From Candidatus Hadersleviella danica (lineage in GTDB: Bacteria > Chloroflexota > Anaerolineae > Promineifilales > Promineifilaceae), in the NCBI GenBank assembly GCA_016711405.1, contig JADJSZ010000017.1, positions 1 to 64,000 on the forward strand: DNA of 64,000 nt. Direction: 5' to 3'. A program made the position numbers and the translations under genes. The notes beneath the pieces were generated by a model. That model made no database searches, had not been told where the DNA came from, and saw only the letters and a program-made list of their open reading frames with translations. Of the stretch, positions 20,351 through 30,205 are shown piece by piece. Each line of letters begins with the position of its first letter. The first letter of the stretch is position 1.

Positions 20351-21814
20351 ATGCGTAAGTCTCTAAATTTGCTTGTAGTCCTTGTGATGTTGGCGGGCAT
20401 GGCGCTCGTTGGTTGTGGCGGCACGACCCCAGCAACCACCGAAGCCCCTGCCGCGACCACTGAGTCATCTGTTGGCGAAACTGTCGTGGAGGAAACGGCC
20501 GCTCCCCCCGCCGAAGCTGGCAAAACCGTCTTGAACGTTTGGTCTTTCACCAACGAAATCAACACGATGGCCGTGGCCTATGAGTGCCGCAACCCCAATG
20601 TGGATGTTGTTTACACCATGATTCCCATGACCAATGGCGAATACCAGACCAAACTGTTGGCCTCTTTGGGAACCGCCGATGCTCCTGATGTCATCGCCCT
20701 CGAAGCCTCTTTTGTGAAAGAGTATGTGGAAAGTGATTTTCTGGCGGATTTGGGCACACTGTTGCCCGAAGCTGAAACGGCTGGCGCCTACCCATTTGTG
20801 ATTGAGGTTGGCTCCGACGAAGGCGTAGCCAAAGCATTCTCCTACCAAGCGACCCCCGGCGCTTTGTTCTATCGCCGTAGCCTTGCCCTAGAGTATTTTG
20901 GCACCGACGACCCCGTGGAAATTCAAGCTTTGCTGTCGGACATGGACAAATTCACCGAAGCGGCCGCCATCATTAAAGAGATGTCTGGTGGTAATACCTA
21001 CATGGTGGCCTCGAATGGCGATTTCCAAAATCCCTACTTCGCCAATCGGGCACAGCCATGGATTGTGGATGGTGAGTTGGTCATTGACCCAATGGTCACC
21101 GAATACATCAACACGGCTAAACTATTCCGTGACGAAGGATATGAAGCCCAAGCTCAGCAATGGCAAGAAGGTTGGTTTGCAGGGATGAACGACACCTTGG
21201 TGGATGCCGCTGGTAATCCCAAGCAAGTTTTCGCCTACTTCCTCCCCACTTGGGGTCTGCCCTATGTGTTGGCTCCCAACGCAGTCGCGGCCGATGGCTC
21301 CAGCGACACCAGTGGTGACTGGGCTGTTATCGAAGGCCCCTTGCCCTACCAATGGGGTGGCACGTGGGTTGGCATGATTGACGGAAGCCCCAACGCCGAT
21401 TTGGCCACCGATTTCGTCCGTTTTGTCGCTTTGGACCAAGAGAACCTGACCAATTGGGCAACGGGTGTGTATACCAATGAGTATCTCAAAACCTGTGACC
21501 CCAATGTGCCCGCCGACCAACAACAAGCCCCCGGCGACTTTGTTTCTAGCCAAGTGGTCGTGGAGCAAATCGTCTCCTCGTTTGATGATTCCGAAATGAG
21601 CGCCTTTTTGGGTGGACAAAATTCCTATGCAGGGTTTGCCACGGCCGCTCCCTCCGTCAATGCCGAGCTGATGACTGGCTCGGACGATGCGATTCAACGT
21701 GCGTTGAACGACCCAGTTGCCCAATACCTGAACGGCGAAATTACCGAAGAAGAGATGTGGGATTCTTGGAAAAGCAATCTGCGGATTGAATTCCCCGACC
21801 TTATTATCCCCTAG
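20351..21814 (+). CDS. Sugar ABC transporter substrate-binding lipoprotein
   Basis: 487 residues. Lipoprotein signal MRKSLNLLVVLVMLAGMALVGC with the lipid-modified Cys at residue 22, a Thr/Ala/Glu-rich linker, then a family-1 extracellular solute-binding fold (VLNVWSFTNEINTMAVAYE; ...VDVVYTMIPMTNGEYQTKLLASL; GDWAVIEGPLPYQWGGTWVGM). GAGGAG lies 7 bp before the ATG. First gene of the importer-GH3-xylA-xylB operon, so it probably captures xylose or xylo-oligosaccharides outside the membrane and hands them to the two permeases downstream. Ligand inferred from context. Confidence 0.92.
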   Translation: MRKSLNLLVVLVMLAGMALVGCGGTTPATTEAPAATTESSVGETVVEETAAPPAEAGKTVLNVWSFTNEINTMAVAYECRNPNVDVVYTMIPMTNGEYQTKLLASLGTADAPDVIALEASFVKEYVESDFLADLGTLLPEAETAGAYPFVIEVGSDEGVAKAFSYQATPGALFYRRSLALEYFGTDDPVEIQALLSDMDKFTEAAAIIKEMSGGNTYMVASNGDFQNPYFANRAQPWIVDGELVIDPMVTEYINTAKLFRDEGYEAQAQQWQEGWFAGMNDTLVDAAGNPKQVFAYFLPTWGLPYVLAPNAVAADGSSDTSGDWAVIEGPLPYQWGGTWVGMIDGSPNADLATDFVRFVALDQENLTNWATGVYTNEYLKTCDPNVPADQQQAPGDFVSSQVVVEQIVSSFDDSEMSAFLGGQNSYAGFATAAPSVNAELMTGSDDAIQRALNDPVAQYLNGEITEEEMWDSWKSNLRIEFPDLIIP

Positions 21815-21834
21815 CCATTCGCGTATCTAGTAAT

Positions 21835-21898
21835 AATTAGTAATTAGTAATTGGTCATTCGCTCCAACTCGAGAAATATCAATTACTAATTACTAATT
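21835..21898. repeat. Inverted heptamer repeat (TAATTAG units)
   Basis: AATTAGTAATTAGTAATTG (21835-21853) pairs perfectly over 19 bp with its complement at 21880-21898 around a 26-nt loop containing CTCGAG. Sits between binding protein and permease, so it may attenuate or stabilise the operon mRNA. Confidence 0.7.
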
Positions 21899-21921
21899 TT
21901 CACCACCTGAGGAAGTATATT

Positions 21922-22889
21922 ATGGCCACCCGCGTATCCATCCCCCAAGCAGTGCCTAAGCGACCCGCCATCAAGTGGCACAAAGATTATTATGGCTACC
22001 TCTTTATTGCGCCTTTTGTCATTGCCTTCCTCATCTTTGGCCTTTATCCCGTCTACAATACGTTATATCTGAGCTTTACAGATTCCACTTTGATGTCAGG
22101 GAATCAAACTGGATTGGCCTAGATAATTTTGAGCGGCTGTTTGCCGATGACACCTTCTTAAACGCCGTTAAAAACACATGGCAGATTTGGCTCTTCAATT
22201 TTATTCCCCAAATCAGCATTGCCCTGCTTATCTCGGTCTGGTTTACCAGCACTAGATTAAAATTAGGGGGGGTGGGTGTCTGGCGAGCCATTTATTTTCT
22301 GCCCAATTTGTTAATGCCAGCGGCCGTGGCCGCCTTATTTTTCACCCTGTTTTCTTACTATGGCCCCGTGAACCAATTTATGGTTCGGGCGGGGTTTCTA
22401 CCCGAGGCCGTACATTACCTGCAAAACCCGACCATCACCCGAAGCATCGTTGTCTTTATTCAATGGTGGATGTGGTTTGGCCAAACAGTCATCATCGTCA
22501 TGGCGGGCATGACAGCCATCCCAACCTCTCTGTATGAATCGGCCATGGTAGATGGCGCCAATGCGTGGCAGATGTTCCAGCGCATTACCCTCCCTTTGCT
22601 CAAGCCCATTCTCATCTACATTTTCGTCACCTCGCTGGTGGGTGGGATGCAGATGTTTGACATTCCCTTCCTCTTAACCGATGGGCGGGGTTCTCCCAGT
22701 GGCTCGATTCTGACAAACAACATGCTGATGTACCTGAAATTCAGCAGTAACAGAGGGCACATTGGCTCGGCCGCTTCGGTCGGCGTTCTAATTTTTATCA
22801 TGACCACCGTCATTGCCATTGGCATCTTCTACTTTTTAGGAGAGCGAGATACGGTTGAAAGGAAGAAGCGAGTGGTAAATAATAAATAG
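21922..22889 (+). CDS. Sugar ABC transporter permease (MalF-like)
   Basis: About 322 residues, six predicted membrane helices starting with YGYLFIAPFVIAFLIFGLYPV. The EAA loop, which docks the ATPase, is seen as ESAMVDGANAWQMFQRITLP. A frameshift at about 22100 (TCAGGGAATC) ends the first frame; adding one G gives SGESNWIGLDNF, so it is probably a homopolymer error. GAGGAAG precedes the ATG. Partner of the next permease and of the upstream binding protein. No ATP-binding subunit is encoded in the operon, so a shared MsmK/UgpC-type ATPase elsewhere is expected. Confidence 0.9.
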
Positions 22890-22946
22890 TAAGTAGTAAT
22901 TAGTAATTGATTTGTCTCGAGGGAGCATTAATTACCAATTACCACA
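22888..22946. repeat. Heptamer repeat spacer with CTCGAG
   Basis: TAGTAATTAGTAATTG, CTCGAG, then inverted ATTACCAATTACC: the same architecture as the spacer at 21835-21898, between the two permease genes. Confidence 0.6.
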
Positions 22947-22956
22947 TGAGGAACTC

Positions 22957-23805
22957 ATGATGACCAAAAATTACAATTTGCAAAACAAAATTTCTCGATT
23001 TTTTGTCTATATTTTTCTTGCCTTGTTGTTGGCCATCACCGTCCTGCCCATCTGGCTTTTGCTGGTCAATGCGACGCGGTCTACCACCGAAATACAGCAA
23101 GGGATTAGTTTTTTGCCCAGCAAATATATGCTGGCCAATTACAATATCTTGGCCAGTAAAGGGTTAGATTTAGGCCGAGGGTTCCTCAACAGCCTCTATA
23201 TTAGCGTCGCCACAACGGTTCTGGCGGTCTATTTTTCGTTTCTGGCGGCCTATGGCATCGTTGTCTATAACTTTAAGGGGAAGCGGTTCTTTGCGGGCTT
23301 TGTCGTCTTATTGGTCTTAATCCCCTTGCAACTCTCCATTATTGGGTTCTTCCAATATATGTCCCGCTTGGGCTTAGTAGACAATTACGCCTCGCTCATT
23401 TTGCCCTCCATCGCCTCGCCCTTTGCCGTCTTTTTCGCCATGCAATATCTGGAATCGGTTGTGATTCACGACTTGGTTGACGCGGGGCGGGTGGATGGAG
23501 CGGGCGAATTCACCATTTTCCACAGAATTATGATGCCGATTGCCATGCCCGGTGCTGTAACCTTGGGGATTTTTACATTTATTGCCTCTTGGAATAACTT
23601 TTTTAATCCGTTCATTCTGATTTCATCCATCCAAAAATATACACTCCCCATGCTGGTGCAAACCCTACGCGGCGATGTGTATCGCACCGAGTATGGCGCG
23701 ATTTATTTGGGGTTGGCCATCACGGCCGTACCCGTCATCATCATCTACGCCCTTTTCTCCCGATACATCATCAACGGCATCGCCCTAGGCTCCGTCAAAG
23801 AATAA
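22957..23805 (+). CDS. Sugar ABC transporter permease (MalG-like)
   Basis: 282 residues from the ATG at 22957, preceded by GAGGAAC; an upstream GTG-type start would translate repeat DNA and is rejected. Six membrane helices (first FFVYIFLALLLAITVLPIWL). The EAA loop is DAGRVDGAGEFTIFHRIMMP, and the C-terminus RYIINGIALGSVKE is characteristic of MalG-type subunits. Forms the channel together with the preceding permease. Frame intact. Confidence 0.92.
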   Translation: MMTKNYNLQNKISRFFVYIFLALLLAITVLPIWLLLVNATRSTTEIQQGISFLPSKYMLANYNILASKGLDLGRGFLNSLYISVATTVLAVYFSFLAAYGIVVYNFKGKRFFAGFVVLLVLIPLQLSIIGFFQYMSRLGLVDNYASLILPSIASPFAVFFAMQYLESVVIHDLVDAGRVDGAGEFTIFHRIMMPIAMPGAVTLGIFTFIASWNNFFNPFILISSIQKYTLPMLVQTLRGDVYRTEYGAIYLGLAITAVPVIIIYALFSRYIINGIALGSVKE

Positions 23806-23918
23806 GGGAGCCTTGCCCAACCCATCTACCCATCACGAAAAAACAGGTTTTGACGATTAAAACCGACCCACCTCGCGTGGGATTCGGCCGTTAAACCGCG
23901 CCACCCAAGGAAAACAAG

Positions 23919-26291
23919 ATGCTGACCCAACTCATTTCGCCATCCACGGTATACCGCGACCCACAACAACCGATACCAGCTCGGGTGCAAGATTTATTGT
24001 GCCAAATGACCCTGACCGAAAAAGTGGCCCAGTTGGGCAGTGCATGGGTCTTTCAATTGCTCAGCAACATGGCATTTGACCCCGCCAAGGCTTCCACTTT
24101 AATGTCGGCCGGCATTGGGCAAATTACCCGCGTCGCGGGAGCCAGCAGTCTCAAACCAGAGGATGGGGCACGGGTGGCCAACCAAATCCAACGCTTTTTG
24201 GTGGAGGAAACACGCCTCGGCATTCCCGCCATTGTGCATGAAGAGTGTTGCAGTGGCTACATGGCCCGCAACGCAACCTGTTTCCCGCAAATTATCGGCG
24301 TGGCCAGCACATGGGAACCCGCCTTGGCCGAGGCGATGGCCACGGCCGTGCGCCACCAAATGCGCGCCGCCGGCGCACAACAAGGCTTATCCCCTGTGAT
24401 AGACGTAACCCGCGACCCACGCTGGGGGCGGGTGGAAGAGACATTTGGCGAAGACCCCTACCTCGTCTCACAGATGGGGGTCAATTTTGTGCGCGGTTTG
24501 CAGGGGGACGATTGGCACACGGGTGTGCTGGCCACGGCCAAGCATTTTGTCGGCTATGGCCTGCCCGAAGGGGGCATGAATTGGGCCCCCGCCCATATTT
24601 CGCGGCGGGAATTGCGCGAGGTGTTCATGTTGCCGTTTGAAGCGGCCGTTAAAGAAGCCAACCTGCAATCGGTGATGAACGGCTACCACGAGTTAGATGG
24701 CGTGCCCTGCGCCGCCTCCAAAGAGTTGCTGACCGATATTTTGCGCGGCGAATGGGGTTTTGATGGCCTCGTCGTCTCCGACTATTTCGCCATCGCTGAA
24801 ATCCAACGCACCCATCGCCTGACCGATAGCCGCGCCAAAGCGGCCGCCATCGCCCTCGAAGCGGGCATAGACGTGGAACTGCCCAGCACCGACTATTACG
24901 GCGAATCGCTCATCCAAGCGGTGGAGGCGGGCGAGATAGACGAGGCGTTGGTGGACAAAATTGTCGCCCGCCACCTGACCATGAAGTTCAAATTGGGTCT
25001 CTTCGAGAACCCGTATGTGGATGAAGAAGCTGTGGCGGCCGTGTTCGACACCCCCGCCCAACGCCAACTCGCCCGCGACATCGCCCGCAAATCCATTATT
25101 CTGCTCAAAAACGAAGGGGATTTACTGCCCCTCTCCCCCAATTTGGCCAACATCGCCGTCATCGGCCCCAACGCCCACACCATTCGGCACATGATTGGCG
25201 ACTATGCCTATTTGTGCCACGCCGAATCTCTGCAAGAAATGACGGCCGAGCAAAACGTCTTCAACATCCCCATCCCCGACCGCGTAGATATTGTGGAAGG
25301 CTTTGTGCCCATGCACACCGTCCTCGAGGGGTTGCAAGCGCGGGTTAGCCCCCAAACAACCATCCACTATGCCGAGGGGTGCAAAATTATGGGCGACGAT
25401 ACCTCGGGTTTTGCGGAGGCGGTGGCCGCCGCCCAAAAATCGGAAGTCGCCCTGCTGTTTGTGGGGGGCAAATCGGGGCTGACCGATTCCTGCACCTGTG
25501 GCGAAGCGCGTGACCGCGTAGACCTGAACCTGACGGGTGTGCAAAATGAACTCATTCAGGCGGTGCAAGCCACGGGCACGCCCACGATTGTCGTCCTGCT
25601 CAACGGCCGTCCCCTGACCATTAACTGGGCGCAGGAAAACGTGCCCGCCATCTTAGAAGCATGGCTTCCCGGCGAAGAGGGCGCGGAAGCGCTCGCCGAA
25701 GTTATTTTTGGGGATGTGAACCCCGGCGGCAAGCTCCCCATCACCTTCCCCCGCCATGTGGGGCAAGTCCCCATTTACCACAACCACAAACCGTCGGGCG
25801 GCCGTTCCCACTGGAAAGGAGCCTACGTAGATGCCAGCAACAAACCGCTCTACGCATTCGGCTATGGCCTGAGCTATACCCAATTCCAATTGGACAATTT
25901 GCGCCTCTCGCAAACGACGCTGACGGCCGACGAAACAGTCGAAATCAGCCTCGACATCACCAACATCGGCCAGCGAGCAGGCGATGAGGTGGTACAAATG
26001 TATATTCAAGACCTTTTTGCCAGCATCACCCGCCCCGTGCAAGAGTTAAAAGGGTTCCAACGGCTCCACCTAGCCCCCGGCGAAACCCAAACCATCACCT
26101 TTACCTTAGCCGCCAGCCAATTTGGCTTTTACAATGGGGCGATGGATTTTGTGGTGGAACCCGGCACTGTGCGAATGATGATTGGCACTTCTTCCGACAA
26201 CCTGCCCTTAACCGCCGACTTAGAGGTGGTGGGGGACACGGCCGTCATCACCCACAAAACCTTCTTCAGCCAAGTTTCAATCAGTAAATGA
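23919..26291 (+). CDS. Glycoside hydrolase family 3 beta-glucosidase/beta-xylosidase
   Basis: 790 residues, no signal peptide, so cytoplasmic: it would cleave imported oligosaccharides. N-terminal TIM-barrel with RWGRVEETFGEDP, KHFVGYG and the catalytic nucleophile Asp288 in GLVVSDYF. The alpha/beta sandwich follows (SIILLKNEGDLLPL; VALLFVGGKSG; PTIVVLLNGRPLTI; EAWLPGEEGAEALAEVIFG), then a fibronectin-III-like C-terminal domain (FGYGLSYTQF onward). AAGGAAA precedes the ATG. Its place between a sugar importer and xylA/xylB favours beta-xylosidase activity on xylo-oligosaccharides; GH3 sequence alone does not separate xylosidase from glucosidase. Confidence 0.92.
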   Translation: MLTQLISPSTVYRDPQQPIPARVQDLLCQMTLTEKVAQLGSAWVFQLLSNMAFDPAKASTLMSAGIGQITRVAGASSLKPEDGARVANQIQRFLVEETRLGIPAIVHEECCSGYMARNATCFPQIIGVASTWEPALAEAMATAVRHQMRAAGAQQGLSPVIDVTRDPRWGRVEETFGEDPYLVSQMGVNFVRGLQGDDWHTGVLATAKHFVGYGLPEGGMNWAPAHISRRELREVFMLPFEAAVKEANLQSVMNGYHELDGVPCAASKELLTDILRGEWGFDGLVVSDYFAIAEIQRTHRLTDSRAKAAAIALEAGIDVELPSTDYYGESLIQAVEAGEIDEALVDKIVARHLTMKFKLGLFENPYVDEEAVAAVFDTPAQRQLARDIARKSIILLKNEGDLLPLSPNLANIAVIGPNAHTIRHMIGDYAYLCHAESLQEMTAEQNVFNIPIPDRVDIVEGFVPMHTVLEGLQARVSPQTTIHYAEGCKIMGDDTSGFAEAVAAAQKSEVALLFVGGKSGLTDSCTCGEARDRVDLNLTGVQNELIQAVQATGTPTIVVLLNGRPLTINWAQENVPAILEAWLPGEEGAEALAEVIFGDVNPGGKLPITFPRHVGQVPIYHNHKPSGGRSHWKGAYVDASNKPLYAFGYGLSYTQFQLDNLRLSQTTLTADETVEISLDITNIGQRAGDEVVQMYIQDLFASITRPVQELKGFQRLHLAPGETQTITFTLAASQFGFYNGAMDFVVEPGTVRMMIGTSSDNLPLTADLEVVGDTAVITHKTFFSQVSISK

Positions 26292-26303
26292 TGAATTTTT
26301 TCA

Positions 26304-26390
26304 ACGCAAAGTCGCCAAGAAGCGAAGGCGCAAAGGGGTTTTTTGACACAGAAACTTCTTTGCGTCTTTGCCCCTTTGCGTCTTCGCGTT
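26304..26390. repeat. Inverted CGCAAAG-unit repeat
   Basis: CGCAAAG-type units on one side (AACGCAAAGTCGCC...CGCAAAGGGG) face TTTGCGTCTTTGCCCC...TTCGCGTT on the other, an imperfect long hairpin in the 146-bp gap before xylA. Confidence 0.6.
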
Positions 26391-26437
26391 AAATAACCAA
26401 CTTGTTCCTACACAACGAAACAGGAGCGTAAGCACCC

Positions 26438-27598
26438 ATGTATACCCCTCAACCCGAAAACAAATTTACTTTTGGCCTCTGGACTGTCGGCAACCCCGGC
26501 CGTGACCCCTTTGGCGAAGCTGTGCGGCACACCCTTTCCCCCGTCGAAATTGTCCACCTCTTGGGCGAAGTCGGCGCCTACGGGGTCAACTTCCACGACA
26601 ACGACCTTGTGCCGATTGATGCCACGGCCGCCCAGCGCGACCAAATTGTGCGCGATTTTAAGCAAGCCTTGGCCGATACAGGTCTGGTCGTGCCAATGGC
26701 CACCACCAATTTGTTCTCCGACCCCGCTTTCCGCGATGGGGCGTTTACCAGCAACGACCGCCATGTGCGCGCCTATGCTCTGCAAAAGACGATGAACGCC
26801 ATTGATTTGGGCGTGGAGTTGGGCGCGAAAATCTACGTCTTTTGGGGCGGCCGTGAAGGAACCGAAACAGACGCGGGCAAGAACCCCATCACCGCCATTG
26901 AGCGTAGCCGCGAAGCGATGAATTATTTGTGCGAATACGTCATGGACAAGGGGTACGACCTGAAATTTGCCCTCGAAGCGAAGCCCAACGAGCCACGCGG
27001 CGACATTTACAACGCCACCACGGGCAACATGTTGGCCTTCATCCAAACCCTCGACCACCCCAACATGGTCGGCGTGAACCCCGAAGTGGCGCATGAGCAT
27101 ATGGCGGGGCTGAACTTCACCCATCAGGTGGCGCAGGCGTTGGAAGCGGGCAAACTGTTCCACATTGATTTGAATGACCAAGCGTTCGGCCGTTACGACC
27201 AAGATTACCGCTTTGGTTCGGTCAATCTCAAATCCGCCTTCTTCCTCGTCAAGTTGTTAGCAGACAATGGCTACGATGGGAATCTCCACTTCGACGCGCA
27301 CGCTTACCGCACGGCCGATTACGACGATGTTAAAGCGTTTGCCCGTGGCTGTATGCGGACGTATCTCATCCTCAAAGAAAAAGCGGCCCAGTTTAAGGCC
27401 GATGGCGAAATTCAGGCTCTGCTGGCCGAAATCAACAGCGACGACGGCGAGTTGACCCCCTTCATGGGGCAGTACAGTGCCGCCAAAGCGGCCGCCCTCC
27501 GCGCCCACCCCTTCGACAGAGCCGCCCTCGGCCGACGCGGCCAGCCCTACGAACGGCTCGACCAACTGACCATCGAACTGCTTTTGGGCGTAAGATAA
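26438..27598 (+). CDS. xylA: Xylose isomerase
   Basis: Interconverts D-xylose and D-xylulose. 386 residues, the length of class I (Streptomyces/Actinoplanes-type) enzymes. Active-site His/Asp pair in VNFHDNDLVP (about residues 52-61), metal ligands in FALEAKPNEPRGD and GVNPEVAHEHMAGLNF, the WGGREG loop, and LFHIDLNDQ. The frame is intact. The nearest SD (CAGGAG) is 13 bp upstream of the ATG, longer than ideal. Lies between the GH3 glycosidase and xylulokinase, completing a xyloside-to-xylulose-5-phosphate route. Confidence 0.97.
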   Translation: MYTPQPENKFTFGLWTVGNPGRDPFGEAVRHTLSPVEIVHLLGEVGAYGVNFHDNDLVPIDATAAQRDQIVRDFKQALADTGLVVPMATTNLFSDPAFRDGAFTSNDRHVRAYALQKTMNAIDLGVELGAKIYVFWGGREGTETDAGKNPITAIERSREAMNYLCEYVMDKGYDLKFALEAKPNEPRGDIYNATTGNMLAFIQTLDHPNMVGVNPEVAHEHMAGLNFTHQVAQALEAGKLFHIDLNDQAFGRYDQDYRFGSVNLKSAFFLVKLLADNGYDGNLHFDAHAYRTADYDDVKAFARGCMRTYLILKEKAAQFKADGEIQALLAEINSDDGELTPFMGQYSAAKAAALRAHPFDRAALGRRGQPYERLDQLTIELLLGVR

Positions 27599-27783
27599 AT
27601 TGGTAATTGGTAATTAGCTCTACCTCGAGCAAAATTGCAGGTTGGTTGGGTTGGCACATTAGGGGTAGGCCTTGTGCCTACCCTAAAATCTTGGTCAATC
27701 CACAATTTAGGGCAACCACAAGGGTTGCCCCTACAACCACCCACCTCAACTGAGATGAAATACACCAATTACCAATTACAAGA
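27599..27783. repeat. Heptamer repeats plus a pair of REP-like hairpins
   Basis: TTGGTAATTGGTAATTAG at the left and CAATTACCAATTACA at the right flank two palindromes: GGGGTAGGCCTTGTGCCTACCC (27662-27683) and GGGCAACCACAAGGGTTGCCC (27710-27730). This is the whole xylA-xylB spacer. Confidence 0.7.
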
Positions 27784-27790
27784 GGGTGTT

Positions 27791-29271
27791 ATGCACTACT
27801 TTTTGGGGATAGATAGTTCCACCACGGCCACCAAAGCGTTGCTGATGGATGCCGCGGGGGTGGTTGTGGGCGTGGCCTCGTCCAGCTATGGGTATGAAAC
27901 GCCGCACCCGCTGTGGAGCGAGCAACAGCCTGAGTTGTGGTGGACGGGCACGGTCAACAGCATCAAGCAGGTGTTGGCCGAGACGGGCGTTGACCCCACG
28001 GCCGTGCAAGCCATCGGCCTGACAGGGCAGATGCACGGGCTAGTCCTTCTCGATGCGGCTGGCCAATCCCTGCGCCCCGCGATTTTGTGGAACGACCAGC
28101 GCACGGCCGCCGAATGTGACGAGATGCGGGCCATCATCGGCAAGGAGCGGCTCATCGCCATCACGGGCAACGATGCCCTGACGGGGTTTACCGCCCCCAA
28201 AATTTTGTGGGTGAAGAACAACGAACCCGAGATTTACGGCCGCATCGCCCACATTTTGTTGCCCAAAGATTACGTGCGGCTCCAGCTAACGGGCGATTAT
28301 GCCACCGACAAGGCGGGGGCATCGGGCACACAACTGTTCGACATTGGCCAGCGGGATTGGTCGGATGAGGTGGTGGCGGCACTGGGGATTGACCGCGCAT
28401 GGCTCCCCCCCACGTTTGAGGGCACGGCCGTGACGGGAACCCTCTCCCCCACGGCCGCCCGTGCCACGGGTCTGCCCGCTGGCATCCCCGTTGTCGGCGG
28501 GGGGGGCGACCAATCGGCCAATGCAGTAGGCACGGGGGCGGTGGTGGATGGCGTGGTGGCGCTCAGCCTCGGCACGTCGGGGGTGGTTTTTGCCAGCAGT
28601 GACCAGCCAATTGTGGAGCCAGACGGCCGTCTGCACGCCTTTTGCCATGCCGTCCCCAGCAAATGGCACCTCATGGGGGTCATGCTCTCGGCGACGGGCA
28701 GTTTGCGCTGGTTCCGCGATACCTGTGCGCCGGGCATGGAGTTCGAGGCGTTGCTGGACGAGGCGGCGGCCGTGCCTGCGGGCAGTGATGGCCTGCTCTT
28801 CCTCCCCTACCTGACAGGCGAGCGCACCCCCACCCCGACCCGCTCGCACGGGGCGCATTTGTCGGCCTGACGGTGCGCCACACGCGGGCGCACATGGCTC
28901 GCGCCGTGCTGGAAGGGGTCGCTTTTGGCCTGCGGGATAGTTTTGAGTTGATGAGAGCGACGGGGTTGGCGGATGTGGCGCAGGTGCGGGTTTCGGGCGG
29001 GGGCACGCGTAGCCCGCTGTGGCGGCAAATTTTGGCGGATGTGTTGCAGGTGGAGATGGTGACGATTAACACGGCCGAAGGGGCGGCGTATGGCGCGGCC
29101 TTGTTGGCGGCCGTGGGGGTGGGGGTGTTTGCGTCTGTGCCCGCCGCTTGCCAGCAGGTGATTCAGGTGACGGGGCGGACGGCGGTGGGGGGGGATGCGG
29201 CCGTTTATGACCGTGCCTACGCGCTCTATGGCCAGCTTTATCCTGCGCTCAAGCCAATTTTTGATGCGTAG
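27791..29271 (+). CDS. xylB: Xylulokinase
   Basis: Phosphorylates D-xylulose to xylulose-5-phosphate, which enters the pentose phosphate pathway. About 493 residues of the FGGY kinase fold: MHYFLGIDSSTTATKALLMD (phosphate-1), LTGQMHGLVLLD and the catalytic Asp in LWNDQRT, AGASGTQLFDI, GGGGDQSANAVG, and SLGTSGVVFA. The adenosine motif region is VSGGGTRSPLWRQILADVL. Frameshift at about 28830: one C missing from CACCCCC; restoring it reads ERTPHPDPLARGAFVGLTVRH. Last gene of the locus. Confidence 0.93.
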
Positions 29272-29293
29272 CCCGGCCGTGACCCATCCGCCC

Positions 29294-29346
29294 GCCCGCC
29301 GTTTAAGCGGCGGGCTAGAGGGCGCAAGCCCCGTGAACGGGGCTGA
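29294..29346. repeat. REP-like palindrome pair, family 2
   Basis: GCCCGCC-GTTTAA-GCGGCGGGC followed by AGCCCC-GTGAA-CGGGGCT between convergent xylB and pstB. Related sequence at 34181-34226 and 34640-34745. Confidence 0.65.
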
Positions 29347-29374
29347 ATGAGCCAACTAGCCACTAACCACTGAT

Positions 29375-30125
29375 TTACCCCACTTCCCGTGCTAAATAGG
29401 CACGGGTCAAATCCTCGCGGGGATTGGCGAAAAAGTCGGCCGCTGGGCCATGCTCTGCCACCTCTCCCAGCCACATAAACACCACATAATCCGCCATGCG
29501 CCGCGCTTGGTCAATGTCGTGCGTCACCATGACGAGGGTGTAACGGCCGCGCAACCCCTTCAACAACGCTTCTATGCCCCGCGCCGAAATGGGGTCGAGC
29601 GAGGCGGTGGATTCATCGCACAGCAACACATCGGGTTCCACCGCCATAGACCGCGCCAAGCAGAGCCGTTGTTGTTGCCCCACGGAAAGGGGAGGTGGCA
29701 GGCGATTTAAGTCGCGCCGAGACCTCATCCCACAAACCGACTGCTTGCAGATGGGTTTGGACAATGCCCGCCAATTGGGGACGGGGGCGGCCGTGGATGC
29801 GCGGCCCATAGGCCACATTGTCGTAGATGGACATGGGCAGGGGGAATGGTTTTTGGGCCAGCAAGCCAATGCGGGTGCGCGTTTCGGTGATGTCGGCCGA
29901 GGGGGCGTACACATTTTCCCCTTCCAGCCACACCTCGCCATCTACCCGTGCCGCTTCGTTCTCGTCCAGCAGGCGGTTTAGGCTCTTGAGCAGGGTGGAT
30001 TTGCCGCACCCCGAGGGGCCGATAATGGCCGTGACTTGTTTGAGCGGCAGTTCGAGGTTGATGTTTTTCAGGGCGTGTTGGCCGCCGTACCACACGTTGA
30101 GGTTTTTTATTTTTAGAGAGGACAT
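29375..30125 (-). CDS. pstB: Phosphate ABC transporter ATP-binding protein
   Basis: About 250 residues. Walker A GPSGCGKST, Q-loop LLAQKPFP, signature LSVGQQQRL, Walker B VLLCDESTASLDP (Ser where most PstB have Pro) and the H-loop VMVTHD. AAGGAG lies 5 bp before the ATG. Frameshift at about 29710: one extra A in an AAA run splits the protein between DEVSARL and NRLPPPL. Energises phosphate import with PstA and PstC. Separated from pstA by an 80-bp REP pair. Confidence 0.93.
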
Positions 30126-30141
30126 GGTTACTCCTTGGAGC

Positions 30142-30198
30142 GGGTAGGGGCGACCCTTGTGGTCGCCCTTGGGCAGGCACAAGGCACTGCCCCTACCA
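30142..30198. repeat. REP-like palindrome pair, family 1
   Basis: GGGCGACCCTTGTGGTCGCCC (30148-30168) then GGGCAGGCACAAGGCACTGCCC, flanked by GGTAGGGG and CCCCTACC, between pstA and pstB. May influence differential stability of the operon message. Confidence 0.65.
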
Positions 30199-30205
30199 AA
30201 CCCAA

